DNA of 64,000 nucleotides, taken from Deinococcus ruber. GTDB taxonomy: Bacteria; Deinococcota; Deinococci; Deinococcales; Deinococcaceae. The translations under genes were made by a program, and so were the position numbers. Below the pieces are notes generated by a model. It saw nothing but the letters and a program-made list of their open reading frames with translations, was not told the origin of the DNA and searched no databases. Location of the stretch: NCBI RefSeq assembly GCF_014648095.1, contig NZ_BMQL01000015.1:37979-101978 (forward strand). Direction: 5' to 3'. This document shows, piece by piece, positions 44,014 through 52,911 of this stretch (the stretch's first letter is position 1; every line of letters starts with the position of its first letter).

Positions 44014-44031
44014 GGCCCCCGCGAGGGGGCC
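44014..44031 (+). promoter_or_regulatory. Hairpin unit before 44043 ATG
   Basis: GGCCCCC-GCGA-GGGGGCC, then AAGGCACGAAC (11 nt). Confidence 0.9.
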
Positions 44032-44042
44032 AAGGCACGAAC

Positions 44043-44537
44043 ATGACCACACTGCAACTGATCAGTCCGATGAGGTCCAAGCCACTCCCGATGCCAGAGG
44101 TTCGCGTGGAGGTGCGCATCGAACGCGATCCCGATACCCAGATGCTCGCCGATCAGCAACTCGGCACGCTCCACTTGGAAGCCGTGCCTGGCAGCGTCGA
44201 GGTGCGGCCCGGTCAGCAGTTCATGCCTGCCTGGGATCCGCAGGAGGAAGCGCTGGCGAGCGAGCGTTTCCTGGACATGTCCCCGCTGGCAGCCCAGCAG
44301 CAGGCCGCTGCACAGGTGTGGGCGGCGGGTCAGCGACGGGCGGCGTGCGGCGTGGACTGGACCCACGAGCGCCTGACGGCGCGGGCGTACAACGCGCAGG
44401 GGGAGATGCTGAGCTGCCAGTCGGTCAGCGGCGTGGCCAGCGATCTGCCCGCCGAGCAGCGCGCGACCCTCTTGGCGGATCTCCAGGCGGAAGCCCAGCA
44501 GGAGGCGCTCGATTGGGCCATCCTGCGACTGAACTAA
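44043..44537 (+). CDS. Hypothetical protein (164 aa)
   Basis: Beta N-terminal half (EVRVEVRIERDPDTQ...), helical Gln/Ala-rich C-terminal half (LLADLQAEAQQEALDWAILRLN). No family recognised. Precedes the exonuclease gene by 10 bp. Confidence 0.62.
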   Translation: MTTLQLISPMRSKPLPMPEVRVEVRIERDPDTQMLADQQLGTLHLEAVPGSVEVRPGQQFMPAWDPQEEALASERFLDMSPLAAQQQAAAQVWAAGQRRAACGVDWTHERLTARAYNAQGEMLSCQSVSGVASDLPAEQRATLLADLQAEAQQEALDWAILRLN

Positions 44538-44547
44538 GGTGACAACG

Positions 44548-45129
44548 ATGAACCAGGAACACGACATCCAACAGGCCATCCGCACCTTCCGCCGCTGGGC
44601 CAGGGACGAAGACGCCTTGGTGCTCGACACCGAAACGACGGGTCTGTACGGGCAGGTCTGGGACGTGGCCGCGCTTTCATTGACGACGCTGGAGCCGCGC
44701 GTCGTCTTCGTTTGTCAGCCTGAAGGCGCGTGGGAACCCAAAGCCCGGGAATTGCATGCCGCTCGCTTGGACGAGATCCTTCAGGCGCCGCCCGCTGCCA
44801 AGTTCCGCCAGACACTGGCGACGGCTCTCCAGGCGGTGCCGCTGCACAGCCAGGTGCTGACGTACGGTGCGGAGTTTGACCGGGCGGCCCTCCTGCGAAC
44901 CTGGCCAGCGCTGCGCTTGCCGGCGTTCGACTGCGTGATGCAGGCCTATGCACCCCTTGCCGGGAAGTGGAGCGAATCACGGGGCGAATGGAAATGGGTC
45001 TCGCTGCAGGTGGCGTGTGAACTGGAAGAGGTGCCCGTCACGGGTACGCTGCATACCGCCCTGGGCGACGCTCAACTGACGGTGCAGCTGATTCAGGCGG
45101 TCGCTCGGCGACAGCTCGCGGGCGAGTGA
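44548..45129 (+). CDS. DnaQ-like DEDDh 3'-5' exonuclease
   Basis: 193 residues from the ATG at 44548, after CTAAGGTGAC (AAGGTG site). Exo I: VLDTETTGLYG (DxE, about 26-34); Exo II: VLTYGAEFDRAAL (about 110); Exo III: HTALGDAQLTVQL (H...D, about 168-173). All four acidic residues and the His are present, so it should be active in proofreading or DNA/RNA trimming. Not fused to other domains. Confidence 0.9.
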   Translation: MNQEHDIQQAIRTFRRWARDEDALVLDTETTGLYGQVWDVAALSLTTLEPRVVFVCQPEGAWEPKARELHAARLDEILQAPPAAKFRQTLATALQAVPLHSQVLTYGAEFDRAALLRTWPALRLPAFDCVMQAYAPLAGKWSESRGEWKWVSLQVACELEEVPVTGTLHTALGDAQLTVQLIQAVARRQLAGE

Positions 45130-45135
45130 ACGCGC

Positions 45136-45543
45136 GTGGGCAGACGCGCAGTGCCGGGGTGGATCTGTTCGTTGACCTGGGGGAATCGGTACCAACCATT
45201 GCCGGACGGCTTCACTGACCGCACGTTGCTGCAGGTGCAGGCGGCGGGCACCTGGGCCATTCCAGAGGCTGTCTGCGCGCGGTATCTCCAACTGGGCGGC
45301 CCGGGGTGTGGATGGGTGGTTAGCTGGCAGGCCTGCCTTCCTCCGCCACGCCGCCTGAGTCCCGAAGCCCTTGCACGGGTGCGGCGGGGGCATCTGGAGC
45401 GTCGCGTGCGCCGACAGCTTGGCCCGTTGTTTGCCGATGAAGTCATTGCGGCTGAGCTGGCGAAGAAGCCAGGCTACTACGCCGGAACCGAGCACCGTCC
45501 AGCGGATCGCCTGAAGGACGACACCATCAGCTCAGCGCGTTAA
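45136..45543 (+). CDS. Hypothetical protein (135 aa)
   Basis: GTG start six bases after the exonuclease stop. Tryptophan-rich N-terminal part (PGWICSLTWGNRYQPL), then RVRRGHLERRVRRQLGPLFADEVIAAELAKKPGYYAG. No family recognised. Confidence 0.6.
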   Translation: MGRRAVPGWICSLTWGNRYQPLPDGFTDRTLLQVQAAGTWAIPEAVCARYLQLGGPGCGWVVSWQACLPPPRRLSPEALARVRRGHLERRVRRQLGPLFADEVIAAELAKKPGYYAGTEHRPADRLKDDTISSAR

Positions 45544-45551
45544 GCAGACGT

Positions 45552-45568
45552 GGCCCCCACTGGGGGCC
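45552..45568 (+). promoter_or_regulatory. Hairpin unit without ATG at the expected place
   Basis: GGCCCCC-ACT-GGGGGCC. The triplet 11 nt downstream (45580) is CGG. The following gene starts at 45609 with its own GAGGAG. Confidence 0.8.
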
Positions 45569-45608
45569 AGGCGCGCTTGCGGCGGGATCTCACCGCCGAG
45601 GAGCTGCG

Positions 45609-46025
45609 ATGTCTGAACCCACTACGTCTATCGGATCGATTCCCACTCAAGTCCCGACCGCCTCAGAGGAGGCTTTGATCGCCCAGACCTTGCGACGGAT
45701 GAACGGCGTCCCTCTGCCAGTGGCAGCCTTCAAGCGCGAACTGCGTCCAGGCCGCCGACTGGTCTGCGTGCACCGCTCACACGGCAGCAGCCTGGTGGAA
45801 CCAGGTGTACAGCCGTTTCGTCCAGCGTGCGTGTTGAGCGTTCATCGCACACATGTTCGGTTGACCAGCCCGTATACCAACGCCAAGACCAGCTACATCG
45901 ACTACCCCACCCGGAAGGGCGACGTGCGGCTGGAAGGCATCGAGGGCGGCTTCATTCTGTGCACTGGAGAGCGGCGCAACGTCTACTGCTGGTTGCCCGA
46001 TGCTGTGGAACAGGTGGCGATCTAG
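45609..46025 (+). CDS. Hypothetical protein, paralogue of 26421-26996 product
   Basis: 138 residues. Ribosome site GCCGAGGAGCTGCG. Shares GVPLPVAAFKRELRPGRRLVCVHR, SVHRTHVRL and LEGIEGGFILC with the C-terminal half of the 26,421 protein. Function unknown. Confidence 0.68.
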   Translation: MSEPTTSIGSIPTQVPTASEEALIAQTLRRMNGVPLPVAAFKRELRPGRRLVCVHRSHGSSLVEPGVQPFRPACVLSVHRTHVRLTSPYTNAKTSYIDYPTRKGDVRLEGIEGGFILCTGERRNVYCWLPDAVEQVAI

Positions 46026-46029
46026 GGTG

Positions 46030-46218
46030 GTGACGCCGTTTCTTGATGTGCAGGTGCAGCAGGTCGCGACCTCGTTCCCATTATCTGAGGCGCACGCGCG
46101 GGCATTGGTGCTGCAGCTGCTGCGCACGTGGGACACGGCCACGCTTCGCGCCTTGCGCATCGAACGGGCGCAGCTTGACACCCGACAGCTGCCGCCGGAC
46201 TTCGCGCAGGGACGGTGA
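46030..46218 (+). CDS. Hypothetical small protein (62 aa)
   Basis: GTG start (46027 or 46030) five to eight bases after the preceding stop. MTPFLDVQVQQVATSFPLSEAHARALVLQLL... Overlaps the next ATG (GTGATG). Confidence 0.55.
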   Translation: MTPFLDVQVQQVATSFPLSEAHARALVLQLLRTWDTATLRALRIERAQLDTRQLPPDFAQGR

Positions 46219-46502
46219 TGGACCCGCCTGACCCCTTGGTACCCATCGTGGTGCAGCTCACCCGAGTGCTGCAGGCCTTGCGCCCAGCACTCTCCGCGCT
46301 GCGTCAGGATCTGGCGCCCTCAGCACAAGCCCAAGGACCCCTTGAACACGTCGATCGCCTGTTGGGACAACTGGACCTCGCCATCCTGCACGCCAAGCTG
46401 CCCCGCCTTCCCCCGTCTCGGGTTCTGCCGACCGAGCGCACGGACGACCGTGCGGCGGTTGACCGCCCCGCTTTTCTCGTCCCTCTGGAGGACCACCGAT
46501 GA
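46218..46502 (+). CDS. Hypothetical small helical protein (94 aa)
   Basis: MDPPDPLVPIVVQLTRVLQALRPALSALRQDL..., coupled at both ends: start overlaps the previous stop and stop overlaps the next ATG. No family recognised. Confidence 0.58.
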   Translation: MDPPDPLVPIVVQLTRVLQALRPALSALRQDLAPSAQAQGPLEHVDRLLGQLDLAILHAKLPRLPPSRVLPTERTDDRAAVDRPAFLVPLEDHR

Positions 46503-47071
46503 TCACCCATCACGTTTCTGCAGCTCGTTGGTTGCTGGGCGCTGCTTTCCTGCTGGGCGCTTGCGCTCCTGCACCGACCCCGAAGCCCGGCTTTGAAGTC
46601 CGCGAGATGACCGCGCAGAGTCAGGCGGTCTTCGTACTCACCAACCAGCAGCGCGCCCAAGGCACGAACTGCCAGGGTGTTGCCTACCCAGTGGCGAGTG
46701 CCCTCGTGCAGGATCAGACGCTCACGGCGGCGGCCCAGCATCGCGCGGACGATCTCGCGCAGACCGAGGACTTCAGCCACTTCCCCAGCAACGGGAAGAC
46801 CTATCTGTATTGGTTGGGCGTCGTCCATTTCGATGCGGCCTTCCCCGCCCGGCAGCACTACGGCGAAAACCTCGGCATGGCGGACACGCCGTCGCAGGTC
46901 ATTGCCGCGTGGCTCGCGAGTACCCAGGGGCACTGCGAAGCCCAGTTCACCGCCACCTATCAGGACACCACGACCCACCAGTGGATGCCGGGTTTCACCC
47001 ACATCGGGGTCGGCGACGCCCTCTCCGCTGTGAGCGGCCGACACTACTGGGTGGTGCTCTTCGCCAACTGA
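46499..47071 (+). CDS. CAP/SCP-domain lipoprotein
   Basis: 190 residues with a lipoprotein signal (FLLGAC, Cys at about 22). The CAP fold is recognisable from VFVLTNQQRAQ, LTAAAQHRADDLAQTEDFSH, HYGENLGMAD, AWLASTQGHCEAQF, FTHIGVGDA and HYWVVLFAN. CAP proteins are exported and in bacteria are often linked to envelope or spore functions. Ribosome site CTGGAGGACCACCG. The only clearly exported product in the array. Confidence 0.88.
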   Translation: MITHHVSAARWLLGAAFLLGACAPAPTPKPGFEVREMTAQSQAVFVLTNQQRAQGTNCQGVAYPVASALVQDQTLTAAAQHRADDLAQTEDFSHFPSNGKTYLYWLGVVHFDAAFPARQHYGENLGMADTPSQVIAAWLASTQGHCEAQFTATYQDTTTHQWMPGFTHIGVGDALSAVSGRHYWVVLFAN

Positions 47072-47084
47072 TTGTTCGAGGCTT

Positions 47085-47102
47085 GGCCCCCACGCGGGGG
47101 CC
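47085..47102 (+). promoter_or_regulatory. Hairpin unit before 47114 ATG
   Basis: GGCCCCC-ACGC-GGGGGCC, then ACGTCCGCTGC (11 nt). Confidence 0.9.
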
Positions 47103-47113
47103 ACGTCCGCTGC

Positions 47114-47890
47114 ATGGCAAACCTGTTGCTGCGTGCGACCACGACCGAAGAGCTCTACCCGGCCCTCGCCCGCGTCCTCGATGGCCGAATCGTGGCGAGC
47201 GAACACGACGGACAAACGCACTATCTCGCTGTGGAACGCCAAGGCATCACGACCGCGGTGATCCTGCGGGTGACACCGCTGCAGGACGCGCTGCCGGATG
47301 GCTCGAATGTTGCCGTGTGTGTGCAAGGCGAGCGGGACAATCCCCAGGCAGCCCGCGCCTCCCACGCCATCACCAAGCAACTGAGTGCCGAGCTGTTCGC
47401 AGGACTGTCCCCCTGGCGAGTCCGTTGTGCTGAGTGGCAGGCGCGCGTGAAGCGAGCGGCGCTCGGCCAGGAACTGCTCGGCGAATACCCGGAAGCGGAC
47501 GGCTTCATCAGTTACAACCCAGCGGCCAAAGAGGCATTTGCAGCGGATGCACGGCGATATCTCAAACGTGTGCTCAAGGAGTTGGGTTGGGTCGGCACGG
47601 TGCGGTTCAATCCAGGTGGGATTGCGGTGAGTGGCGAAGTGATGCTGCGAGCAAGTGTCCCGAATGCGTCCTGTTCGTTATTCGTCGAACTGAGCTGCTG
47701 CCTGTATGCGCCGTTGCCGATCAGTCCGAGTGGGGTGGCCATCATGTGGCGGTTGGAACCGCTCGAAGGGCCGAGCCGATTCGAGCGGCCCTATGGCAAC
47801 CGCTGGTGCAGTTGGCAGGCAACCAGTGATGATCTGGTGGCACGCATTCAGCGGGCCGTTGCGGCCTTCGATCTGCCGCAGAGCGCGTAA
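47114..47890 (+). CDS. Hypothetical protein (258 aa)
   Basis: Alpha/beta protein (LRATTTEELYPALARVLDGRIV..., YLKRVLKELGWVGTVRFNPGGIAVSG). No family recognised. Start fixed by hairpin. Confidence 0.65.
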   Translation: MANLLLRATTTEELYPALARVLDGRIVASEHDGQTHYLAVERQGITTAVILRVTPLQDALPDGSNVAVCVQGERDNPQAARASHAITKQLSAELFAGLSPWRVRCAEWQARVKRAALGQELLGEYPEADGFISYNPAAKEAFAADARRYLKRVLKELGWVGTVRFNPGGIAVSGEVMLRASVPNASCSLFVELSCCLYAPLPISPSGVAIMWRLEPLEGPSRFERPYGNRWCSWQATSDDLVARIQRAVAAFDLPQSA

Positions 47891-47903
47891 ACGTGGAAGG
47901 GGT

Positions 47904-47926
47904 GACCGGAGCCAGGGGCCCCGGTC
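47904..47926 (+). promoter_or_regulatory. Hairpin unit, GACCGG stem, before 47938 ATG
   Basis: GACCGG-a-GCC / GGC-c-CCGGTC with a 3-nt loop, then AGATCGTTGGC (11 nt) to ATG 47938. The stem sequence is unlike the others but the spacing is the same. Confidence 0.8.
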
Positions 47927-47937
47927 AGATCGTTGGC

Positions 47938-47964
47938 ATGCCAACTTCACGGAAGTATCCATGA
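47938..47964 (+). CDS. 8-codon leader ORF
   Basis: MPTSRKYP, stop TGA overlapping the ATG (47961) of the following gene. The hairpin-spaced ATG belongs to this mini-ORF, not to the gene body. Confidence 0.4.
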   Translation: MPTSRKYP

Positions 47965-49046
47965 CGCGCCCCACCCCGCACGAACTCCTGCAGGTCTTCC
48001 TGCCCGCCTTGGAAGCCGCAGGTGCCAGCGTCGGCGTTCATCCGCACGACATCACGATCACGTTGCATGGTCAGACGCACGCAGGCGTCTTTCTGGAGCA
48101 GCGTCTGGCGGGCCTGCTGCTCGACGATGCGGAGATCAGCAGCGGCGCGATCTCGCTGATGACTGAGCCGCTGGAACCCCACTGGCTGGCCCGGTACGAC
48201 GTGCACCAGCCGCTCTCAGACCAGATGGAGCACCTGCTGGACGCCTTGGGCCTTCTTCCGGACCTGATGGGCGCAATGGTGCAGTGCAGCCGCATCGTGC
48301 AGGCAGGCGGTGGGGACACCAGCATCGGGGGATATGGCTGGCATCTGTGGGCCACCTGGCCTGAACGCCGCCTGGGTCTGTGGCTGCTGTGCGACGAAGA
48401 CCGCCTGTCGGGGACTGAAGGTGTGCGACTGCTGGTGGAAGAGGAACAGCCGTCTGGTCCACCACGGCTGTCGCTCCGCGCACACCTCGGTGAGACTCGG
48501 TTGGGAAGGGGGGCGCTGCGCTTGCCGCTGGTCGAGACGCCCGAAGGGCTGCTGGTGGCAGCTTTGCAGCACGGGCCTCAGTATCAGTGCGCGTCCCTCG
48601 ATCACCCCGAGCAGGTGACGCTCTCCATCACGTGGCTAGGTGATGCCTTCTTGGTACTGCTGACGTGCCGCTGCCAGCGTCATACCTTACAGGGCAGCGC
48701 TACAGCGTTGTCGCTTGCGCTCACAGGTGCGTTGCCGTTCCTGTGGCGTGCGGCTGAGTCGGTCTGGGAGACCGAAGAAGACGCTGGGGCCGACCTGCCT
48801 TCGCTGCCGATCAACACTCTGCCTGACGCAGCGCAGGACGCGTGGCTCTCCTTTTGGGAGCAGGTGTTTCAGCGCCCGCGAGACGCGGGGACACCCACCG
48901 GGACCTGCCCGACGCTGAGCGTCGTCCCCATCGTGGACGGCAACCAGGAGTACGCCGAGGTGATCGCGACCAGTGCACTGGGCGAGGTGCGGGGCGCGAC
49001 CGGAAACATCATGGCCACCGTCTTCGACGTCCTGAACGCCTTTTAG
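47961..49046 (+). CDS. Hypothetical protein (361 aa)
   Basis: Preceded by GGAAG at 5 bp and coupled to an 8-codon ORF. Trp- and Leu-rich alpha/beta protein (GGYGWHLWATWPERRLGLWLLCDEDR; VTLSITWLGDAFLVLL). No family recognised. Confidence 0.68.
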   Translation: MTRPTPHELLQVFLPALEAAGASVGVHPHDITITLHGQTHAGVFLEQRLAGLLLDDAEISSGAISLMTEPLEPHWLARYDVHQPLSDQMEHLLDALGLLPDLMGAMVQCSRIVQAGGGDTSIGGYGWHLWATWPERRLGLWLLCDEDRLSGTEGVRLLVEEEQPSGPPRLSLRAHLGETRLGRGALRLPLVETPEGLLVAALQHGPQYQCASLDHPEQVTLSITWLGDAFLVLLTCRCQRHTLQGSATALSLALTGALPFLWRAAESVWETEEDAGADLPSLPINTLPDAAQDAWLSFWEQVFQRPRDAGTPTGTCPTLSVVPIVDGNQEYAEVIATSALGEVRGATGNIMATVFDVLNAF

Positions 49047-49064
49047 CACCGCACACACATCGAC

Positions 49065-49101
49065 CGAATCGCCCCACGCTAGCAGCCAGCGGGGCGATTC
49101 G
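49065..49101 (+). terminator. Stem-loop after 49046 stop
   Basis: CGAATCGCCCC / GGGGCGATTCG, with CGCT/AGCG extending inside. No T-tract, so terminator or processing stem. Confidence 0.5.
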
Positions 49102-49142
49102 ATCCATTCGACTCGTTCATTCCCATCCCTCAAGGAGCTTGT

Positions 49143-49600
49143 ATGTCATCAGCGTCATCCCAGTCCGCCCCATCCACGCATACTCGGAAGTTCATCGTCT
49201 CACCCGCCATCATTCGCAACCTGATCGAACGGCAAGCGGGGACGCTTGAGAAAGCGCTGATGGAGAACGTGATGAACGCCATCGATGCGGGCGCGACCCG
49301 CGTGCACGTCACGCTGGACCGCCACGGCTACACCGTCGATGATGACGGCCGCGGGTTCGAATCCAACGACCAGATCGAACAGTACTTCGAGACCTTCGGG
49401 TTCGAGCACGAAGGGGACGCGCTGCAGGCAGGCCGCACCTACGGCACCTTTGGGATTGGGCGTGGGCAGCAGTGGCACTGGGCGAGCACCGTCTACCGCT
49501 CGCGGCACTTTTCCATGGCGGTGGACATCCGCGCCAGGGGGCTGGACTACCTGCTTGAAGAAGTGCAGTGGCCGGTTGCACCCGTCATCAGCGAAGGCTC
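49143..49600 (+). pseudogene. GHKL (HATPase) protein, truncated by IS630 fragment
   Basis: Starts after CAAGGAGCTTGT. N box MENVMNAIDAGATRV, G1 DDDGRGFES and G2 TFGIGRGQQWHW mark a Hsp90/MutL/MORC-type ATP-binding domain. After about residue 150 the sequence turns into transposase (EGSVNGDVSLWYVRELL). The transducer and C-terminal parts are therefore lost. The merged ORF ends at 49760. Confidence 0.78.
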
Positions 49601-49925
49601 CGTAAATGGCGATGTCTCCTTGTGGTACGTCCGTGAGCTCCTCTGCCCAACCCTGACGCCAGGACAAGTGGTGATCCTCGACAACCGTTCGGCCCATCAT
49701 CGAGGAGCGTACAGTCACGCTCTACCTCCCGTCCTACAGCCCGGATTTCAACTCGATTGAAATGATGTGTTCCAACCTCAAAGCCTGGGTTCGCAAAGGA
49801 AATTGGCGTAGCGTTTCACCGCTCATCCACGCCATTGGCGATGCCCTGAAGGCTGTCTCACTTCGAGACATCTACGGCTGGTTTACCCATGCTCATCCCA
49901 CGCCTTTTTTCTGTCAAATGCCCTT
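49590..49925 (+). pseudogene. IS630-family transposase, C-terminal fragment
   Basis: LCPTLTPGQVVILDNRSAHHRGA (second catalytic Asp), then after a frameshift near 49,705 TVTLYLPSYSPDFNSIEMMCSNLKAW (catalytic Glu) and a normal IS630 C-terminus (HAIGDALKAVSLRDIYGWFTHA). The 5' half is missing. Confidence 0.82.
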
Positions 49926-49956
49926 AGAGCTCGCCATCCAGCGGCCACGTCATGCG

Positions 49957-52011
49957 TCAGGGCGCAGGCAGCGTCATGAAGAAGGTCGCACCCGCGTCAA
50001 CCTGTCCCTGTGCCCACACCCGTCCGCCGTGCCGCACTGCGATGCGCTGCACATTCGCCAGCCCCACCCCCACGCCCTCGAAGTCACGCACGGAATGCAG
50101 CCGCTGAAACACCCCGAACAGCCGGTCGGCATAGGCCGGGTCAAAGCCCACCCCGTCGTCCCGCACCCACAGAACCACCTCGTCGCCGCGCCGTTCGCCC
50201 GCCACCTCGATGTGCGCAATTTCTCGGCGCGCGCTGTACTTCAAGGCGTTGGACAGCAGATTGGTCAACGCGAACTTCAGCAGCTGACGGTCACCGAAGA
50301 CGGCTGGAAGCGGCTCGACCTGCCACGCGACCTGGCGCTCACCGATGTCCGGTTCCAGCGTGGCCCGCACCTCGTCCACCACGGCATTCAGGTCGACTGC
50401 GGCGCGGTGTAGCGGTTCGCGCGACAGCCGGGCGAAGGCCAGCAGTCCGTCGATCAGCGCGTTCATATGGGTCGCCGCGCTTTCTACCTGGACCAGCAGC
50501 CGCTGCTCGCGGTCGTCAAGCCTGGTCTGGGCGCTGCGGCGCAGCAGGCCCGCGAAACCCAGCATATGCCGTACCGGGGTGCGCAGATCGTGTGACACGC
50601 TGTAGTTGAAGGCGTCGAGTTCGGCGTTCGCCGCCTGCAGTGCCCCGGTGCGCTCGCGTACCTGCGCCTCCAGCGCCTCGTTCCAGGCGCGCAGCTGCGC
50701 CTCAGCCGTCCGCAGCTCGGTGACGTCGGTGTGCAGCCCGACCCACTCGCGGATGTCGCCGCTGCTGGACAGCAGCGGCACGCCGCGCGCGAGAAAGTGG
50801 CGGTAGCTGCCGTCCTGCACCTGCACCCGCTGCTCGACCTCGTACGGGCGGCGCTCGCGCACGGCCTCCTGCCAGGCCCGCACCGCGTGGTCGCGGTCAT
50901 CTGCGTGCAGCCGCGCCGACCAGCCGTAGCCCTGGTACTCCTGAGGTGTCTGTCCGGTCAGCGCGGCCCATCCGGGCTGCTCCCCGCGCATCTCGCCCTC
51001 CGGGGAATTCGTCCAGACGTACTGCCGGGTGGCTTCGGTCAGCGCCTGATAGCGCTCCTCGCTGGCCCGGGCCGCCTGCAGCAGCGCGGCGTTGTCCAGC
51101 GCTAGGGCCGCCCGCCGCGCCAGTTCCTGCGCGAACGTCAGGTCGCCCTCCGTGAAGCGCCCCACAGCGGCAGGTGTGAGGCTCAGCACGCCCAGCGTCT
51201 GCCCCCGGGCCAGCAGCGGCACCACCAACTGCTGGTCAGGCCCCTGCGCCGCAGCGTCGCCTACCAGCCGCGCTTCCCCGCTGTGGAAGACCGCCGCGAG
51301 CACGCCTGAGGCATCGACCGGGCGCGAGGTCGCCGCTTCCACAAGCGTGTCGCCGCGCCGCACCGCCACCGTGCAGGTTTCGGCCAGTTCGGGCACCACC
51401 AGAGCGACCAGCTGACGCAGCACCGCGTCCGGGTCGTGCTCGCTGTCGAGCCGCTCGCTGGCCCGCGCCAGCAGCGTGGCCTGACGGGCGGCCCGCTCGG
51501 CGGCCTCCATCGCCTGTGCGCGTTCCAGGGCGATGGCGCACTGGTTGGCGAGGGTCAGCAGAAAGGTGCGCTCGTCTTCCGGGAAGGGATGGTCTCGGTC
51601 GAAACTGAAGCCCAGCACGCCGAGCGTTCGCGCACCCGCCCGAAGTGGCAGGACGGCGGTGCTGCAGGTGGCCGCCTGACGCGGCAGGTCGGGATACTGC
51701 CGGAGGTACGTCTGCTGATCGAGAAACAGCGCCTCGGCGCGGCGCACGCTGTCGGTCACCGGCAACGAACGCGCGAGATCGAGCCGCGACCACTGCGTGG
51801 AAACCGGGCCGTACCCGCTGCTGATCAGCAGGTCGAGCTGCTGCCCGCTGCCATCCAGCACGTAGACGGTGGCCCCGAAGGCCCCGGCTGCGTGTCGCCC
51901 GGCCTGCATCACCGCGCGGCCCACGTCGGCGGGCGCTTTCACGGCGATCAGGCGAGACGTCACGTCGGCGAGCGCCTGTGTCCGGTGCGCGGCCAGGGCG
52001 TCTCCCGTCAC
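49957..52011 (-). CDS. GAF-GAF-PAS sensor histidine kinase, 5' end lost
   Basis: About 684 residues from GTG 52011. The frame is open to 52230, but that stretch looks non-coding. First GAF (LADVTSRLIAVKAPADVG...), second GAF (LDSEHDPDAVLRQLVALVVPELAE...), PAS (YQALTEATRQYVWTNSPEG), HisKA (FNYSVSHDLRTPVRHMLGF), HATPase (LTNLLSNALKYSARR, RDDGVGFDPAYADRLF, GVGVGLANVQRI). All kinase boxes are intact. The N-terminus is probably cut by the rearrangement at ~52,040, so expression is doubtful. Confidence 0.85.
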   Translation of the reverse strand: MTGDALAAHRTQALADVTSRLIAVKAPADVGRAVMQAGRHAAGAFGATVYVLDGSGQQLDLLISSGYGPVSTQWSRLDLARSLPVTDSVRRAEALFLDQQTYLRQYPDLPRQAATCSTAVLPLRAGARTLGVLGFSFDRDHPFPEDERTFLLTLANQCAIALERAQAMEAAERAARQATLLARASERLDSEHDPDAVLRQLVALVVPELAETCTVAVRRGDTLVEAATSRPVDASGVLAAVFHSGEARLVGDAAAQGPDQQLVVPLLARGQTLGVLSLTPAAVGRFTEGDLTFAQELARRAALALDNAALLQAARASEERYQALTEATRQYVWTNSPEGEMRGEQPGWAALTGQTPQEYQGYGWSARLHADDRDHAVRAWQEAVRERRPYEVEQRVQVQDGSYRHFLARGVPLLSSSGDIREWVGLHTDVTELRTAEAQLRAWNEALEAQVRERTGALQAANAELDAFNYSVSHDLRTPVRHMLGFAGLLRRSAQTRLDDREQRLLVQVESAATHMNALIDGLLAFARLSREPLHRAAVDLNAVVDEVRATLEPDIGERQVAWQVEPLPAVFGDRQLLKFALTNLLSNALKYSARREIAHIEVAGERRGDEVVLWVRDDGVGFDPAYADRLFGVFQRLHSVRDFEGVGVGLANVQRIAVRHGGRVWAQGQVDAGATFFMTLPAP

Positions 52012-52039
52012 CGCGCCCCCAGCGAGCTGCAACGCGCTT

Positions 52040-52595
52040 TGACATGTGGACCACAAACGACGCTTACAACAGAACGTACGTGAAGAACGCAGCTGGAGTG
52101 TACCAGGGAACATTGAGCGGCACCGTTGGAATGCTGAACGCCTTCGAGTGGGTCGGTTCGGGCACCACTCAGGGTGGTGAACGCAGGAGAGAATGCAGCT
52201 GGGAGCATGGTCATCGCGAAGTGTGTTCACTGTACGCTCCGGCGCCTGCCCAGGCAGCGCCTAAAGGAACGCTAAAGGCAAGAGGTGAGCTGGTTCCGCG
52301 GAGGTGAGGGCGTGGGTCTGAAGGATCAAGGCAGTGGCGAGGGAGTACCACGGTTCGGTGGTGTGGTTACGTCCCTCACCCTCTCTGCTCAATGGGAGCG
52401 TATCAGGCCGGTCAGGGAGTACTGCACCACCCTGCGCCGAGAAAGGAGCCTGAAGCTTTTCAGAGCATCGGTACACTTTACACGTTCGAACGTCCAGCTC
52501 AGGGCGATCTTGCCACGGGCGACCAACCATCGCCCGCCTGCACCACACCTGCAACCGCGCGTCTGATGCTTGGTTCAGCGCTTTCAGACGAACTC
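52040..52595. other. Gap within the transposase graveyard
   Basis: No supportable gene. Probably scrambled remnants between the truncated kinase and the IS3 fragment. Confidence 0.4.
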
Positions 52596-52911
52596 TGAGC
52601 TTGCCTCGGTGTTGCGTACTTCCGATGACGCCACTGAGGGATGGTTCAGCTGCTCGAATTCGAGCGGGGTTTTGTCGCCCAGCGTCGAATGCCGCTGCCG
52701 CTTGTAGAACACCTCCAGAGACTCAAAGACCTGGCCGTGCCCCTCCTGGCGCGTACGAAACACGTTTCCCAACAGCAATTCCCGTTTCAGAGTCGAGAAG
52801 AACGACTCGGCAACTGCATTGTCAACGCAGTCCCCTTTCCTGCCCATCCTTGGGACTGCCCCGCCTTCTCGCATCGCTGCCTGATCCAGGCAGCTGGTGT
52901 ATTGGGTGGAT
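52584..52911 (-). pseudogene. IS3-family OrfB transposase, C-terminal fragment
   Basis: GRKGDCVDNAVAESFFSTLKREL (catalytic Glu region) and YKRQRHSTLGDKTPLEFEQLN are the IS3 C-terminal signature. The two catalytic Asp residues are absent because the 5' part is missing; it abuts the IS30 gene at ~52,912. Confidence 0.85.
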
